A stretch of DNA of 64,000 nucleotides from Scandinavium lactucae (lineage in GTDB: Bacteria > Pseudomonadota > Gammaproteobacteria > Enterobacterales > Enterobacteriaceae), in contig NZ_JAWXRD010000040.1 of NCBI RefSeq assembly GCF_033843265.1, positions 682,001-746,000 of the forward strand. Direction: 5' to 3'. Position 1 is the first letter of the stretch; each line of letters begins with the position of its first letter. A model generated the notes under the pieces. That model was given only the letters and a program-made list of their open reading frames with translations. It was not told where the DNA came from and ran no database searches. Shown piece after piece: positions 17,177 to 25,424 of this stretch. A program made the position numbers and the translations under genes.

Positions 17177-18130
17177 TTACTTCTGGCTACGCAGCACCTG
17201 CAAACAGCGCTTTAGCTGGTTATCCATTGGGGCTTCGATACGCAACGTTTCCCCCGTACCCGGATGGGTAAATTTCAGCGCCGCCGCGTGCAAGAACAGA
17301 CGATTAAGCCCGGTACCCGCCAGCTGTTTATCGAACTCACGATCGCCATAACGGTCATCAAACGCAATCGGATGGCCCGCATGCAGGGTATGCACACGGA
17401 TCTGATGGGTACGGCCAGTCACCGGGCTACAGCGCACCAGCGTGGCGTGAGTGAAACGCTCTTCAACTTTGAAGCGAGTTTCAGACGGTTTACCCTCACT
17501 ACTCACCCGCACAATGCGCTCGCCGCTTTGCAGAATATTTTTCAGCAACGGGGCCTGCACCACTTTGGTATGGGATTGCCATTGCCCGCGCACCAGCGCC
17601 AGATAGTCTTTTTGCATCCCTTTTTCACGCAGTTGCTCATGCAGAGAACGCAGGGCCGAACGCTTCTTGGCAACCAGCAGCACGCCCGACGTATCTCGGT
17701 CGAGACGATGCACTAATTCCAGAAAACGCGCTTCCGGACGCAGCGCGCGCAGGCCTTCAATCACCCCGAAGCTCAATCCACTCCCGCCATGAACCGCAGT
17801 GCCTGATGGCTTATTCAGCACCAGAATGTGGTCATCTTCATAGAGGATAACGTCGCTCAGCGCGGCCACTTTCTGCAGATGTGGCGACACAGCATCTTCT
17901 TCTCGTTCGGCCACGCGCACCGGTGGGATACGAATTTCATCGCCCGCTTCCAGCTTATATTCCGGCTTAACGCGTTTTTTATTCACCCGCACTTCGCCTT
18001 TACGCAGGATGCGGTAAATCATGCTTTTCGGCACACCCTTCAGTTGGGTGCGCAAAAAGTTATCAATTCGTTGCCCTGCTTCATCATCGGCAATGGCAAC
18101 CATTTTTACGGTCGGTGTCTCAGTTTTCAT
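17177..18130 (-). CDS. rluC: RluC, 23S rRNA pseudouridine(955/2504/2580) synthase
   Basis: Makes three pseudouridines in 23S rRNA. 317 residues: an N-terminal S4 RNA-binding domain (GQRIDNFLRTQL through VRVNKKRVKPEYKLEAGDEIRIPP) followed by the RluA-type catalytic domain with the catalytic Asp in LVHRLDRDTSGVLLVAK and the GRTHQIRVH motif. ATG at 18128-18130. It is divergent from rne with 699 bp between them. Confidence 0.96.
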   Translation of the reverse strand: MKTETPTVKMVAIADDEAGQRIDNFLRTQLKGVPKSMIYRILRKGEVRVNKKRVKPEYKLEAGDEIRIPPVRVAEREEDAVSPHLQKVAALSDVILYEDDHILVLNKPSGTAVHGGSGLSFGVIEGLRALRPEARFLELVHRLDRDTSGVLLVAKKRSALRSLHEQLREKGMQKDYLALVRGQWQSHTKVVQAPLLKNILQSGERIVRVSSEGKPSETRFKVEERFTHATLVRCSPVTGRTHQIRVHTLHAGHPIAFDDRYGDREFDKQLAGTGLNRLFLHAAALKFTHPGTGETLRIEAPMDNQLKRCLQVLRSQK

Positions 18131-18464
18131 GGGGGGCGATTCTAAAGAGGCACAGGCATTCGCGCCACTCCTTTTTCTGTGCTTATATTAACTTCGCCAC
18201 GGCACTCATTTTTATTCTCACTGACTGAATTGATGCTTATTAGAGCAATCGGTTCCGGAAAGTGAAAAAACTGTGAGTAAGCGGGTGATAAATGGTAAAA
18301 GTCATCTTGCTATAACAAGGTTAGCAGGGAATAATGATGCTGTTTTCCGTGTCGAGTCTTGTTTATACAAGCATGTAAGTAAACGGAATGACCCATTTTG
18401 TCTGAACGATTTTTTATGCAGCAATGGCGTAAGACGTATTTATCTTTCAGACAGTTAGCGGGCT
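18131..18464. other. Upstream part of the rluC-rne gap (promoter region)
   Basis: 334 bp, AT-richer than the flanking genes, without a credible gene. A GTG-initiated frame of 61 codons at 18273-18458 has no good ribosome binding site or recognisable protein features. The region must contain the rluC promoter and the rne promoters (E. coli has three). A TATCTT at 18441-18446 is a candidate -10 for the main rne promoter, giving a leader of about 370 nt, close to the 361 nt known for E. coli. Confidence 0.45.
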
Positions 18465-18829
18465 GCGGGTTGCAGTCCTTACCGGTTGATACTCAACATT
18501 TCAAGCCGCAGAAAAGGCGGCAAACCTGGGGATCCAGGCGCTACTCCAGTAGATGGCTGGAGTAAGCAGGTGAAGCCAACGCATCTGCGACTTGAAAGAC
18601 AATGAGTATAGAAGGAACCCTCCCTGGAGAATGATTCCCAGGCTGTTCCCCTGAATAATTGCGCTGCGGTTCCGTTAGAAACGCAGACTACCGACACTCT
18701 GCGCCTCTTAAGCGAGCGACAACCGTGAGGTTGGCGACGTGAACAGACACGAGGCCATCGGTTTACCCCCGGCAAGGAAAACTCTGCCCGTAGCTTAGTC
18801 GTCAATGTAAGAATAATGAGTAAGTTACG
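18465..18829 (+). promoter_or_regulatory. rne 5' leader (rne5-type autoregulatory RNA)
   Basis: Long untranslated leader of RNase E mRNA. In E. coli hairpins hp2/hp3 let RNase E sense its own activity and cleave its mRNA. Visible here are strong hairpins such as TACTCCAG/CTGGAGTA at 18542-18564 (8 bp, 7 nt loop) and further G/C-rich stems around 18600-18780. The 108-codon frame on the opposite strand is a by-product of this structured RNA. The assignment rests on position, length and structure; a covariance search was not possible. Confidence 0.7.
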
Positions 18830-21800
18830 ATGAAAAGAATGTTAATCAACGCAACTCAGCAAGAAGAGTTGCGTGTCGCCCTCGTTGATGGGCAGCGTCT
18901 GTACGATCTGGATATCGAAAGCCCAGGACACGAACAGAAAAAAGCGAACATCTACAAAGGCAAAATTACCCGTATTGAACCTAGCCTTGAAGCCGCATTC
19001 GTCGATTACGGTGCCGAGCGTCATGGTTTCCTCCCTCTTAAAGAAATCGCCCGCGAATATTTCCCTGCTAATTACAATGCGCATGGCCGCCCAAACATCA
19101 AAGATGTTCTGCGCGAAGGCCAGGAAGTCATTGTTCAGATCGATAAAGAAGAGCGCGGCAACAAAGGCGCGGCTCTGACCACCTTTATCAGCCTGGCAGG
19201 CAGCTACCTGGTACTGATGCCGAACAACCCGCGTGCCGGTGGTATTTCTCGCCGCATCGAAGGTGACGATCGTACCGAGCTGAAAGAAGCGCTATCCAGC
19301 CTGCAACTGCCAGACGGCATGGGCCTGATTGTACGTACCGCTGGCGTCGGCAAATCTGCCGAAGCACTGCAGTGGGACCTGAGCTTCCGCCTGAAACACT
19401 GGGAAGCCATTCAGAAAGCCTCCGAAAGCCGCCCTGCGCCGTTCCTGATCCATCAGGAAAGCAACGTCATCGTGCGTGCCTTCCGCGATTACCTGCGCCA
19501 GGACATCGGTGAAATCCTCATTGATAACCCAAAAGTGCTTGAGCTGGCTCGCCAGCACATCTCTGCGCTGGGTCGTCCGGATTTCAGCAGCAAAATTAAG
19601 CTCTACACCGGTGAAATCCCGCTGTTCAGCCATTATCAAATTGAATCGCAGATCGAATCTGCATTCCAGCGCGAAGTGCGCCTGCCGTCTGGCGGCTCTA
19701 TCGTTATCGATAGCACCGAAGCCCTGACCGCCATCGATATCAACTCCGCGCGTGCAACCCGCGGCGGCGACATCGAAGAAACCGCCTTCAACACCAACCT
19801 TGAAGCGGCAGACGAAATTGCCCGTCAGCTGCGTCTGCGTGACCTCGGCGGCCTGATCGTTATCGACTTCATCGATATGACCCCAGTCCGCCACCAGCGT
19901 GCAGTTGAAAACCGTCTGCGTGAAGCGGTTCGTCAGGATCGGGCGCGTATTCAAATCAGTCACATCTCTCGCTTCGGTCTGCTGGAAATGTCGCGTCAGC
20001 GTCTCAGCCCGTCTCTGGGGGAATCCAGCCATCACGTCTGCCCACGCTGTAGCGGCACCGGCACCATCCGTGATAACGAATCGCTGGCACTCTCCATTCT
20101 GCGTCTGATTGAAGAAGAAGCGCTGAAAGAGAATACCCAGGAAGTACACGCGATTGTTCCGGTTCAGGTGGCCTCTTACCTGCTGAACGAAAAACGTGCC
20201 GCGATCAGCGCCATCGAAACCCGTCAGGGTGGCGTCCGCTGCATCGTTGTCCCGAACGATCAGATGGAAACCCCGCACTACTCGGTGCTGCGTGTGCGTA
20301 AAGGCGAGGAGACTCAGGTTCTGAGCTACCTGCTGCCGAAACTGCACGAAGAAGAGATGGCTCTGCCGTCTGAAGACGAACCCGCTGAACGTAAGCGTCC
20401 TGAGCAGCCTGCTCTGGCGACCTTCGTGATGCCGGATGCGCCACCTGCTCCGCTGGAAGATACCGCGAAAGCGGCTGCGCCAGAAGCGAAGAAAGCCGCA
20501 CCAGCTGCCACCGCTGCGGCTCCTGGCCTGCTGTCCCGTTTCGTCTCAGCGCTGAAATCCCTGTTCAGCAGTGAAGCGCCAGTCGTTGCCGCCGAGCCTG
20601 AGCCGGTGAAGAAAGAAGAGAAATCAGAGCGTCCACAGGATCGCCGTCGTTCTCGTCAGTCTAACCGTCGTGACCGCAATGACCGTGGCGATCGTAATGA
20701 CCGCGGTGACCGTAACGATCGCCGTGGCGAACGTAATGACCGCGATAATCGTGACCGGAGTGATAACACCGAAGGCCGCGAAGATAACCGCCGTAACCGT
20801 CGCGAGAAGCCGCAGCAGAACGCTGAAACCCGTGAAGCGCGTCCGCTGAACGTGGTTGAAGATGCTGATAAAGCGAAATCCCGTGACGAACAGCAGCCAC
20901 GCCGCGAGCGTAACCGTCGTCGTAACGATGACAAACGCCAGCCGCAGCAGGACGTTAAGGTTCAGCCACGCGAAGAAGCACCTGTTCAGGTTCAGGACGT
21001 TGAGCAGGAAGAACGCGTTCAGTCTATGCCGCGTCGTAAGCCGCGCAATCTGTCGCAGAAAATACGTATCGAAACGGCCGCTGAAACCGCAGTACGTACT
21101 GCCGTTATCGCGCCAGCGGAACCTGCACCGGTGAAACATACTGAACTGGCAAAAGTTGACCTGCCAGCGGTGGTTGAAGCCCCTGCGGAAGAAGAAAACA
21201 CTGAAAGCCGTGAGTCTGCAGGGATGCCGCGTCGCTCCCGTCGTTCGCCGCGCCACCTGCGCGTGAGCGGTCAGCGTCGTCGCCGTTATCGTGACGAACG
21301 TTACCCGGCCCAGTCGCCAATGCCACTGGCGATTGCCTGTGCCTCTCCGGAAATGGCTTCAGGTAAAGTGTGGATCTCCTACCCGGTTTCTCGCCCGCAC
21401 GATGCGCAGGTGGAAGAAGTCCGCGAGCAGGAAGCCGCTCCGTCGGTAATTGAAATCGCACCGGTTCAAGCCGTGGCTCAAGCCCCTGTTGCAGAACAGG
21501 TTGTTGAGAAGGCGGTTGAACAGGCACCAGTTGTGCCGGCAGTAGAAGAAGTCACAGTGACTGAACCGGTGGTGGTTGATGCCCCACAAAACGTTCAGGT
21601 TGAACCTCAGGCACCCGTGGTTGAAACCTCACATCCGGAAGTCATTGCCGCTCCGGTGAGCGAACAACCGCAGGTGATTACCGAGGCAGACACCGCAGTA
21701 GCAGAAGCCACCGCAGAAGAAGCGACTCCGGCAATTGCCGAAGAAGTGGAACCTGCTATTGAGGCTGAGAATGTCGTTGCTGAGGAAGTTGCTGAGGAAG

Positions 21801-22084
21801 TGGTTACTGAAAGCGTGGTTGCCGAACAGCCAGCTGTCGTCGAACCCGCTCCGGTCCAAGCCGTCACCAAGCCGGTGGTTACTCAGAAGCCAACGGTCGT
21901 GGCCACCAAGCACGCTACCGCGCCAATGACGCGTGCGCCAGCGCCGGAATATGTTCCTGAAGCGCCGCGCCAGAGCGACTGGGTTCGCCCGGAATTCGGT
22001 TTCGAAGGTAAAGGTTCTGCCGGTGGCCATAGCGCTACGCACACAGCAACCGCCGGTCCGACCCGTCCTCAGTCTGTGGACTAA
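18830..22084 (+). CDS. rne: Rne, ribonuclease E (degradosome scaffold)
   Basis: Essential endoribonuclease for mRNA decay and rRNA/tRNA maturation. 1084 residues, longer than the 1061 of E. coli. The N-terminal catalytic half (1-529) is nearly invariant: S1 domain (about 39-119), metal-binding aspartates in AIDINSARATRGGD and IVIDFIDMTPVRHQ, and the Zn-link HVCPRCSGTG. The C-terminal half is disordered: membrane-targeting helix GLLSRFVSALKSLF (about 565-585), arginine-rich RNA-binding region, AR2/RhlB and enolase region GMPRRSRRSPRHLRVSGQRR, Pro/Glu/Val-rich spacer, and a C-terminal PNPase-binding end (APAPEYVPEAPR...). An Asn-Asp-Arg-Gly tandem repeat expands the first Arg-rich region. Confidence 0.98.
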   Translation: MKRMLINATQQEELRVALVDGQRLYDLDIESPGHEQKKANIYKGKITRIEPSLEAAFVDYGAERHGFLPLKEIAREYFPANYNAHGRPNIKDVLREGQEVIVQIDKEERGNKGAALTTFISLAGSYLVLMPNNPRAGGISRRIEGDDRTELKEALSSLQLPDGMGLIVRTAGVGKSAEALQWDLSFRLKHWEAIQKASESRPAPFLIHQESNVIVRAFRDYLRQDIGEILIDNPKVLELARQHISALGRPDFSSKIKLYTGEIPLFSHYQIESQIESAFQREVRLPSGGSIVIDSTEALTAIDINSARATRGGDIEETAFNTNLEAADEIARQLRLRDLGGLIVIDFIDMTPVRHQRAVENRLREAVRQDRARIQISHISRFGLLEMSRQRLSPSLGESSHHVCPRCSGTGTIRDNESLALSILRLIEEEALKENTQEVHAIVPVQVASYLLNEKRAAISAIETRQGGVRCIVVPNDQMETPHYSVLRVRKGEETQVLSYLLPKLHEEEMALPSEDEPAERKRPEQPALATFVMPDAPPAPLEDTAKAAAPEAKKAAPAATAAAPGLLSRFVSALKSLFSSEAPVVAAEPEPVKKEEKSERPQDRRRSRQSNRRDRNDRGDRNDRGDRNDRRGERNDRDNRDRSDNTEGREDNRRNRREKPQQNAETREARPLNVVEDADKAKSRDEQQPRRERNRRRNDDKRQPQQDVKVQPREEAPVQVQDVEQEERVQSMPRRKPRNLSQKIRIETAAETAVRTAVIAPAEPAPVKHTELAKVDLPAVVEAPAEEENTESRESAGMPRRSRRSPRHLRVSGQRRRRYRDERYPAQSPMPLAIACASPEMASGKVWISYPVSRPHDAQVEEVREQEAAPSVIEIAPVQAVAQAPVAEQVVEKAVEQAPVVPAVEEVTVTEPVVVDAPQNVQVEPQAPVVETSHPEVIAAPVSEQPQVITEADTAVAEATAEEATPAIAEEVEPAIEAENVVAEEVAEEVVTESVVAEQPAVVEPAPVQAVTKPVVTQKPTVVATKHATAPMTRAPAPEYVPEAPRQSDWVRPEFGFEGKGSAGGHSATHTATAGPTRPQSVD
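20669..20760 (+). repeat. In-frame DRGDRN-type tandem repeat within rne
   Basis: Encodes DRNDRGDRNDRGDRNDRR followed by a degenerate GERNDRDNRDRSD. The repeat unit is about 18 bp (NDRGDR). It lies in the first arginine-rich segment of RNase E and accounts for most of its extra length relative to the E. coli protein as I recall it. Confidence 0.75.
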
Positions 22085-22100
22085 GCTGCAAAGTATGATT

Positions 22101-22125
22101 AAACCGCCTTCGGGCGGTTTTTTTT
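22101..22125 (+). terminator. rne terminator
   Basis: 8 bp stem AAACCGCC/GGCGGTTT with a stable TTCG tetraloop and a T8 run. The T-tract contains the stop codon of the convergent LysR gene (22124-22126). Confidence 0.92.
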
Positions 22126-23059
22126 ATTCTGACATCGGTAAACGCATCCCTGATAGCTTGGGCATCACCTCGCGCATTAAATCGAGAAACTTCCGCAGTC
22201 GCGCCGGGTAATAACGCGCCCACGGATACACCAGATGCACCGGGAGCGCCGCCGCTTGCCACTCAGGCAGCAGTTCAATCAGCCTACCCTGGGCAATATC
22301 TTCCTCAACCGTCCAGCTTGAAATCAGCGCTACCCCCAGCCCTGCCAGGGCCGTATTGCGCGCCACGTACACGCTGTCGGTACTCAGACGCGGCACGATG
22401 GGGAACGTTACGCTCTCACGGCTCTGCGCGTGCCTTAACGTCACGTCATGCTGATAAAAGGTGTTGATCGCCACCCACGGCAGTTCGGATAAAGCTGATG
22501 GATGAACGACCTGGGTGGTGGTTGCCAGCAACTCAGGAGAGATAACCAGGCTGCGCGGCACCTCTGCCAGCAGAACCGACACCGTGGCCGGATCTACCTC
22601 GGCCCCGACGCGAATCGCACAATCGATATTGTCACTCATGAAATCAACGTTCTTATCATTGAGCATCCACTCCACCGAGAGCTGCGGGTAGCGTTGCAAA
22701 AAATCCACCAGCGGCGTTAACAGCTGCTGTTGTCCAAACGCATGCGGGGCTCTGACCCGCAATATGCCCACCGGATTATCGTCCGCAAGCTGCAAGTCGT
22801 CTTCGAGTGCCAGCCAGCTATCCACCAGCTGGCGTGCATGCTGGTAGCACCGTTCACCATCATCGGTGAGTTTCATCGCATGGGTTGAACGCAGGATCAG
22901 CTTCGCCCCGAGCAATGATTCAAGCGACTGCAAGCGTCGGCTCACCGTGGCCTGAGTGGTGCCAAGCTGCACCGCCGCCGCCGATAGCGATCCCGCTTCG
23001 ATAATGCGGATAAAGGTTCGCATCAGTTCCAGCCGGTCTATACGCTCTGTTCTTATCAT
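22124..23059 (-). CDS. LysR-family transcriptional regulator
   Basis: 311 residues. The N-terminal winged HTH (about 8-66) is clear: ELMRTFIRIIEAGSLSAAA followed by LGTTQATVSRRLQSLESLLG. A periplasmic-binding-like effector domain follows (about 95-300), of the type in the CrgA/DmlR-like LysR branch. The ligand is unknown. It is divergent from the MFS transporter with a 107 bp gap, the classic layout of a LysR activator controlling its neighbour. Its stop codon abuts the rne terminator. E. coli K-12 has neither gene at this position, so I regard it as lineage-specific. Confidence 0.9.
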   Translation of the reverse strand: MIRTERIDRLELMRTFIRIIEAGSLSAAAVQLGTTQATVSRRLQSLESLLGAKLILRSTHAMKLTDDGERCYQHARQLVDSWLALEDDLQLADDNPVGILRVRAPHAFGQQQLLTPLVDFLQRYPQLSVEWMLNDKNVDFMSDNIDCAIRVGAEVDPATVSVLLAEVPRSLVISPELLATTTQVVHPSALSELPWVAINTFYQHDVTLRHAQSRESVTFPIVPRLSTDSVYVARNTALAGLGVALISSWTVEEDIAQGRLIELLPEWQAAALPVHLVYPWARYYPARLRKFLDLMREVMPKLSGMRLPMSE

Positions 23060-23166
23060 GATTAGTTGCTCATACGCCTGACGTATAGCTGTTTTACCAC
23101 TGCGCCCGCTACCGCGCCAGTGTGATTCACATCACAATACGTCCCATACCTTAATGAGGAATAAAG

Positions 23167-24378
23167 ATGAACATCACACCGGCAGCATCTCCCGCCCCCG
23201 CAGCGTGGATTATTTTGATTCTGGCTATCGGGGCCGGTTTTAGCGTGGCCTCCATTTATTATGCTCAACCGCTGTTGCCGTTGATTGGCAGCGATTTGCA
23301 TCTGAGCATTGAGCAGATGGGCTTAGTCCCTACCCTGACCCAAACAGGTTACGCGTTGGGCATTCTGTTTCTGCTGCCGCTCGGCGATCGTCACGACCGA
23401 CGTCGGCTGATCCTCGGTAAAAGTGCATTGCTGGCGGCGCTATTATTGTTATGCAGTTTCACCAGCCAATTGCACGCCCTGCTGGTCGTCAGCCTGCTAA
23501 TTGGGATGACGGCAACCATGGCGCAGGATATCGTTCCGGCCGCCGCCATTCTTGCCCCCGCCGGGAAACAGGGGAAAACGGTCGGGACGGTGATGACCGG
23601 CCTGCTGCTGGGGATTTTGCTGTCGCGTACCGTGAGTGGCATCGTAGGCGAGACCTGGGGTTGGCGAATGATGTACCAGGCCGCGGCGGTAAGCATTGCC
23701 CTGATTGGGCTGGTGATGTGGCGCGTATTGCCAAAATTCAGCACCCACTCCAGCCTGCGCTATCCGGCGCTGATGGGATCGCTAGTGCAGCTATGGCAGC
23801 GCTTCCCGGAACTGCGTCGGGCCGCACTGGCACAGGGTTTTCTCTCGGTAGCGTTCAGCGCCTTCTGGTCCACGCTGGCGGTGATGCTGGCTGAACATTA
23901 TCAGCTAGGAAGCGCCGTCGCCGGGGGCTACGGTATCGCCGGTGCGGCCGGGGCACTGGCCGCCCCGCTGGCGGGTGGACTGGCCGATAAACTCGGAGCC
24001 GCCAAAGTGACGCAACTGGGTGCAGGCCTGGTGACCCTTTCCTTCGCGCTGATGTTTTTCCTGCCGTACCTGCCGGTGCATGGGCAGTTGGCGCTGATTG
24101 CGCTTTCTGCCATCGGCTTTGATTTAGGTTTACAGTCAAGCCTGGTCGCACACCAGAATCTGGTCTACAGCCTTGAGCCGCAGGCACGCGGTCGTCTGAA
24201 TGCCCTGTTGTTCACGGTAGTGTTTATCGGCATGGCGTTAGGTTCAGCGCTGGGGACCAAACTGTACGCGATGGCGGGTTGGCCTGCGGTCGTCAGCCTG
24301 GCGGTAATCTCCGGGGCTATCGCGCTGCTGATTCGGGTGATGGGCAAGACAAAAGCGGCTACCTGCCCGCAAAACTAA
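23167..24378 (+). CDS. MFS transporter, DHA1-like, substrate unknown
   Basis: 403 residues with about 12 predicted membrane helices. The cytoplasmic loop 2-3 signature appears as LPLGDRHDRRRLILG, and the second-half equivalent as GGLADKLGAAKV. IYYAQPLLPLIGSDL in helix 1 and the general layout suggest an efflux carrier of the drug/amino-acid/sugar DHA1 group; I do not recognise a specific subfamily. ATG at 23167 with AGGAATAAAG upstream. Probably controlled by the divergent LysR gene. Its stop codon overlaps the A-tract of the flgL terminator. Confidence 0.88.
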   Translation: MNITPAASPAPAAWIILILAIGAGFSVASIYYAQPLLPLIGSDLHLSIEQMGLVPTLTQTGYALGILFLLPLGDRHDRRRLILGKSALLAALLLLCSFTSQLHALLVVSLLIGMTATMAQDIVPAAAILAPAGKQGKTVGTVMTGLLLGILLSRTVSGIVGETWGWRMMYQAAAVSIALIGLVMWRVLPKFSTHSSLRYPALMGSLVQLWQRFPELRRAALAQGFLSVAFSAFWSTLAVMLAEHYQLGSAVAGGYGIAGAAGALAAPLAGGLADKLGAAKVTQLGAGLVTLSFALMFFLPYLPVHGQLALIALSAIGFDLGLQSSLVAHQNLVYSLEPQARGRLNALLFTVVFIGMALGSALGTKLYAMAGWPAVVSLAVISGAIALLIRVMGKTKAATCPQN

Positions 24379-24411
24379 AAAAAAGCCCGCGCCGGGGTGA
24401 GTGGCGCGGGC
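24377..24411 (-). terminator. flgKL terminator
   Basis: 9 bp stem GCCCGCGCC/GGCGCGGGC with a 9 nt loop, followed on the minus strand by a T8 run. It ends the flgK-flgL transcript 47 bp past the flgL stop. In E. coli the sRNA FlgO is made from the flgL 3' UTR; an equivalent RNA here would end at this terminator. Confidence 0.88.
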
Positions 24412-24457
24412 ACAGAGAACATGGCCAGTTTCAAGACACGTTCTAAACCGTTAAAAC

Positions 24458-25411
24458 TTACTTATTCAACTGGAACAGCGACATGCCCTGCATATCGCTG
24501 AACGCTTTGTAGGAGGCCTGAAGCGCTGCCTGCTGCATGGTGTAGTTGGAGATGGTCTCGTTCCAGTCCACGTTCACCAGGTCGCTCATCTGCTGAGTCT
24601 GGCTCAGTTTACGGTCATCGCCCAACGCATCCAGCTTATCCAGTTCATTCAGTTGGGTGCCCACTTCCGCCCGCACGCTCAGCACGTTGTTCAGCGAGTT
24701 ACGTAAACCCCGGTTGGTTTTATCAATCGCCGCCTGTGCCGTTTCTTGGGCCGCGTCGTCGCCCGCAACCGGGGTTTTCAGGGCCGCAATCGCGGTATCC
24801 AGCATAGTAAAGAGATTAGTTTCCGACGGTTTTCCGTCCGGCTCTTCCACCGCGTTATTGGTGATGGTGTCAAAAATCTTGTTGCCGGTGTGGCCGATAA
24901 CCATGGTCCGCGAGGAATCCACCTGCTGCTCGACGTTGAGAGTCCCACCAGTATAGGTTCCACTGGCGCTGTCGAACGGGGCGGTAGCCGTGTTGTACCC
25001 GGCAAACATGTAACGCCCGTTGCCATCCTGGCTATTGGCCAGGTTCATCAACTGGTCGCGGATCCCTTGTAAATCGGTGGCTAACGACGAACGGTCATCA
25101 TCACTCAGGGTGCCGTTTCCGGCGTAGACGATTTTCTCCTGCGCAGCCTGAATCGCACTGGTCACCGAGGAGAGTGTATTTTCTTCCTGCGAAATACGCT
25201 GCGTCGCAAAGCTGCGCGCCGAGGCAAACTGGGCAGTCTGCGACTGCGCCTGCGACAACACGACTGCCTGAGACGCCGAAATCGGATCATCCGAAGGACG
25301 GTTTACCCGCAGGCCGGTGGACATCTGCTCCCCGTATTTCAACCAGGAAGACTGGGAGTTGCTAATGCCGCCCATGGTCTGTTGGTACATCATTAAGGTG
25401 CTAATACGCAT
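24458..25411 (-). CDS. flgL: FlgL, hook-filament junction protein 2 (HAP3)
   Basis: 317 residues, flagellin-like. The N-terminus MRISTLMMYQQTMGGISNSQ and C-terminus QQAALQASYKAFSDMQGMSLFQLNK form the D0/D1 coiled-coil pair typical of axial proteins; RVNRPSDDPISASQAV is the flagellin-family signature. It joins hook (via FlgK) to filament. 13 bp downstream of flgK, and expressed from the sigma28 promoter ahead of flgK. Confidence 0.96.
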   Translation of the reverse strand: MRISTLMMYQQTMGGISNSQSSWLKYGEQMSTGLRVNRPSDDPISASQAVVLSQAQSQTAQFASARSFATQRISQEENTLSSVTSAIQAAQEKIVYAGNGTLSDDDRSSLATDLQGIRDQLMNLANSQDGNGRYMFAGYNTATAPFDSASGTYTGGTLNVEQQVDSSRTMVIGHTGNKIFDTITNNAVEEPDGKPSETNLFTMLDTAIAALKTPVAGDDAAQETAQAAIDKTNRGLRNSLNNVLSVRAEVGTQLNELDKLDALGDDRKLSQTQQMSDLVNVDWNETISNYTMQQAALQASYKAFSDMQGMSLFQLNK

Positions 25412-25424
25412 CCGTCACGTCTCC

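Noticed and set aside
18273..18458. 61-codon GTG-initiated frame upstream of rne
   Set aside because: No convincing Shine-Dalgarno, no signal or motif, and it lies in the region expected to hold rne promoters.
18479..18805. 108-codon open frame on the minus strand within the rne leader
   Set aside because: It covers the structured rne leader, has Arg/Ser-rich composition typical of an antisense frame, and no ribosome binding site or family resemblance.
19292..20347. 351-codon frame antisense to rne
   Set aside because: Long only because of the codon bias of rne on the other strand; no recognisable protein features and no promoter context.
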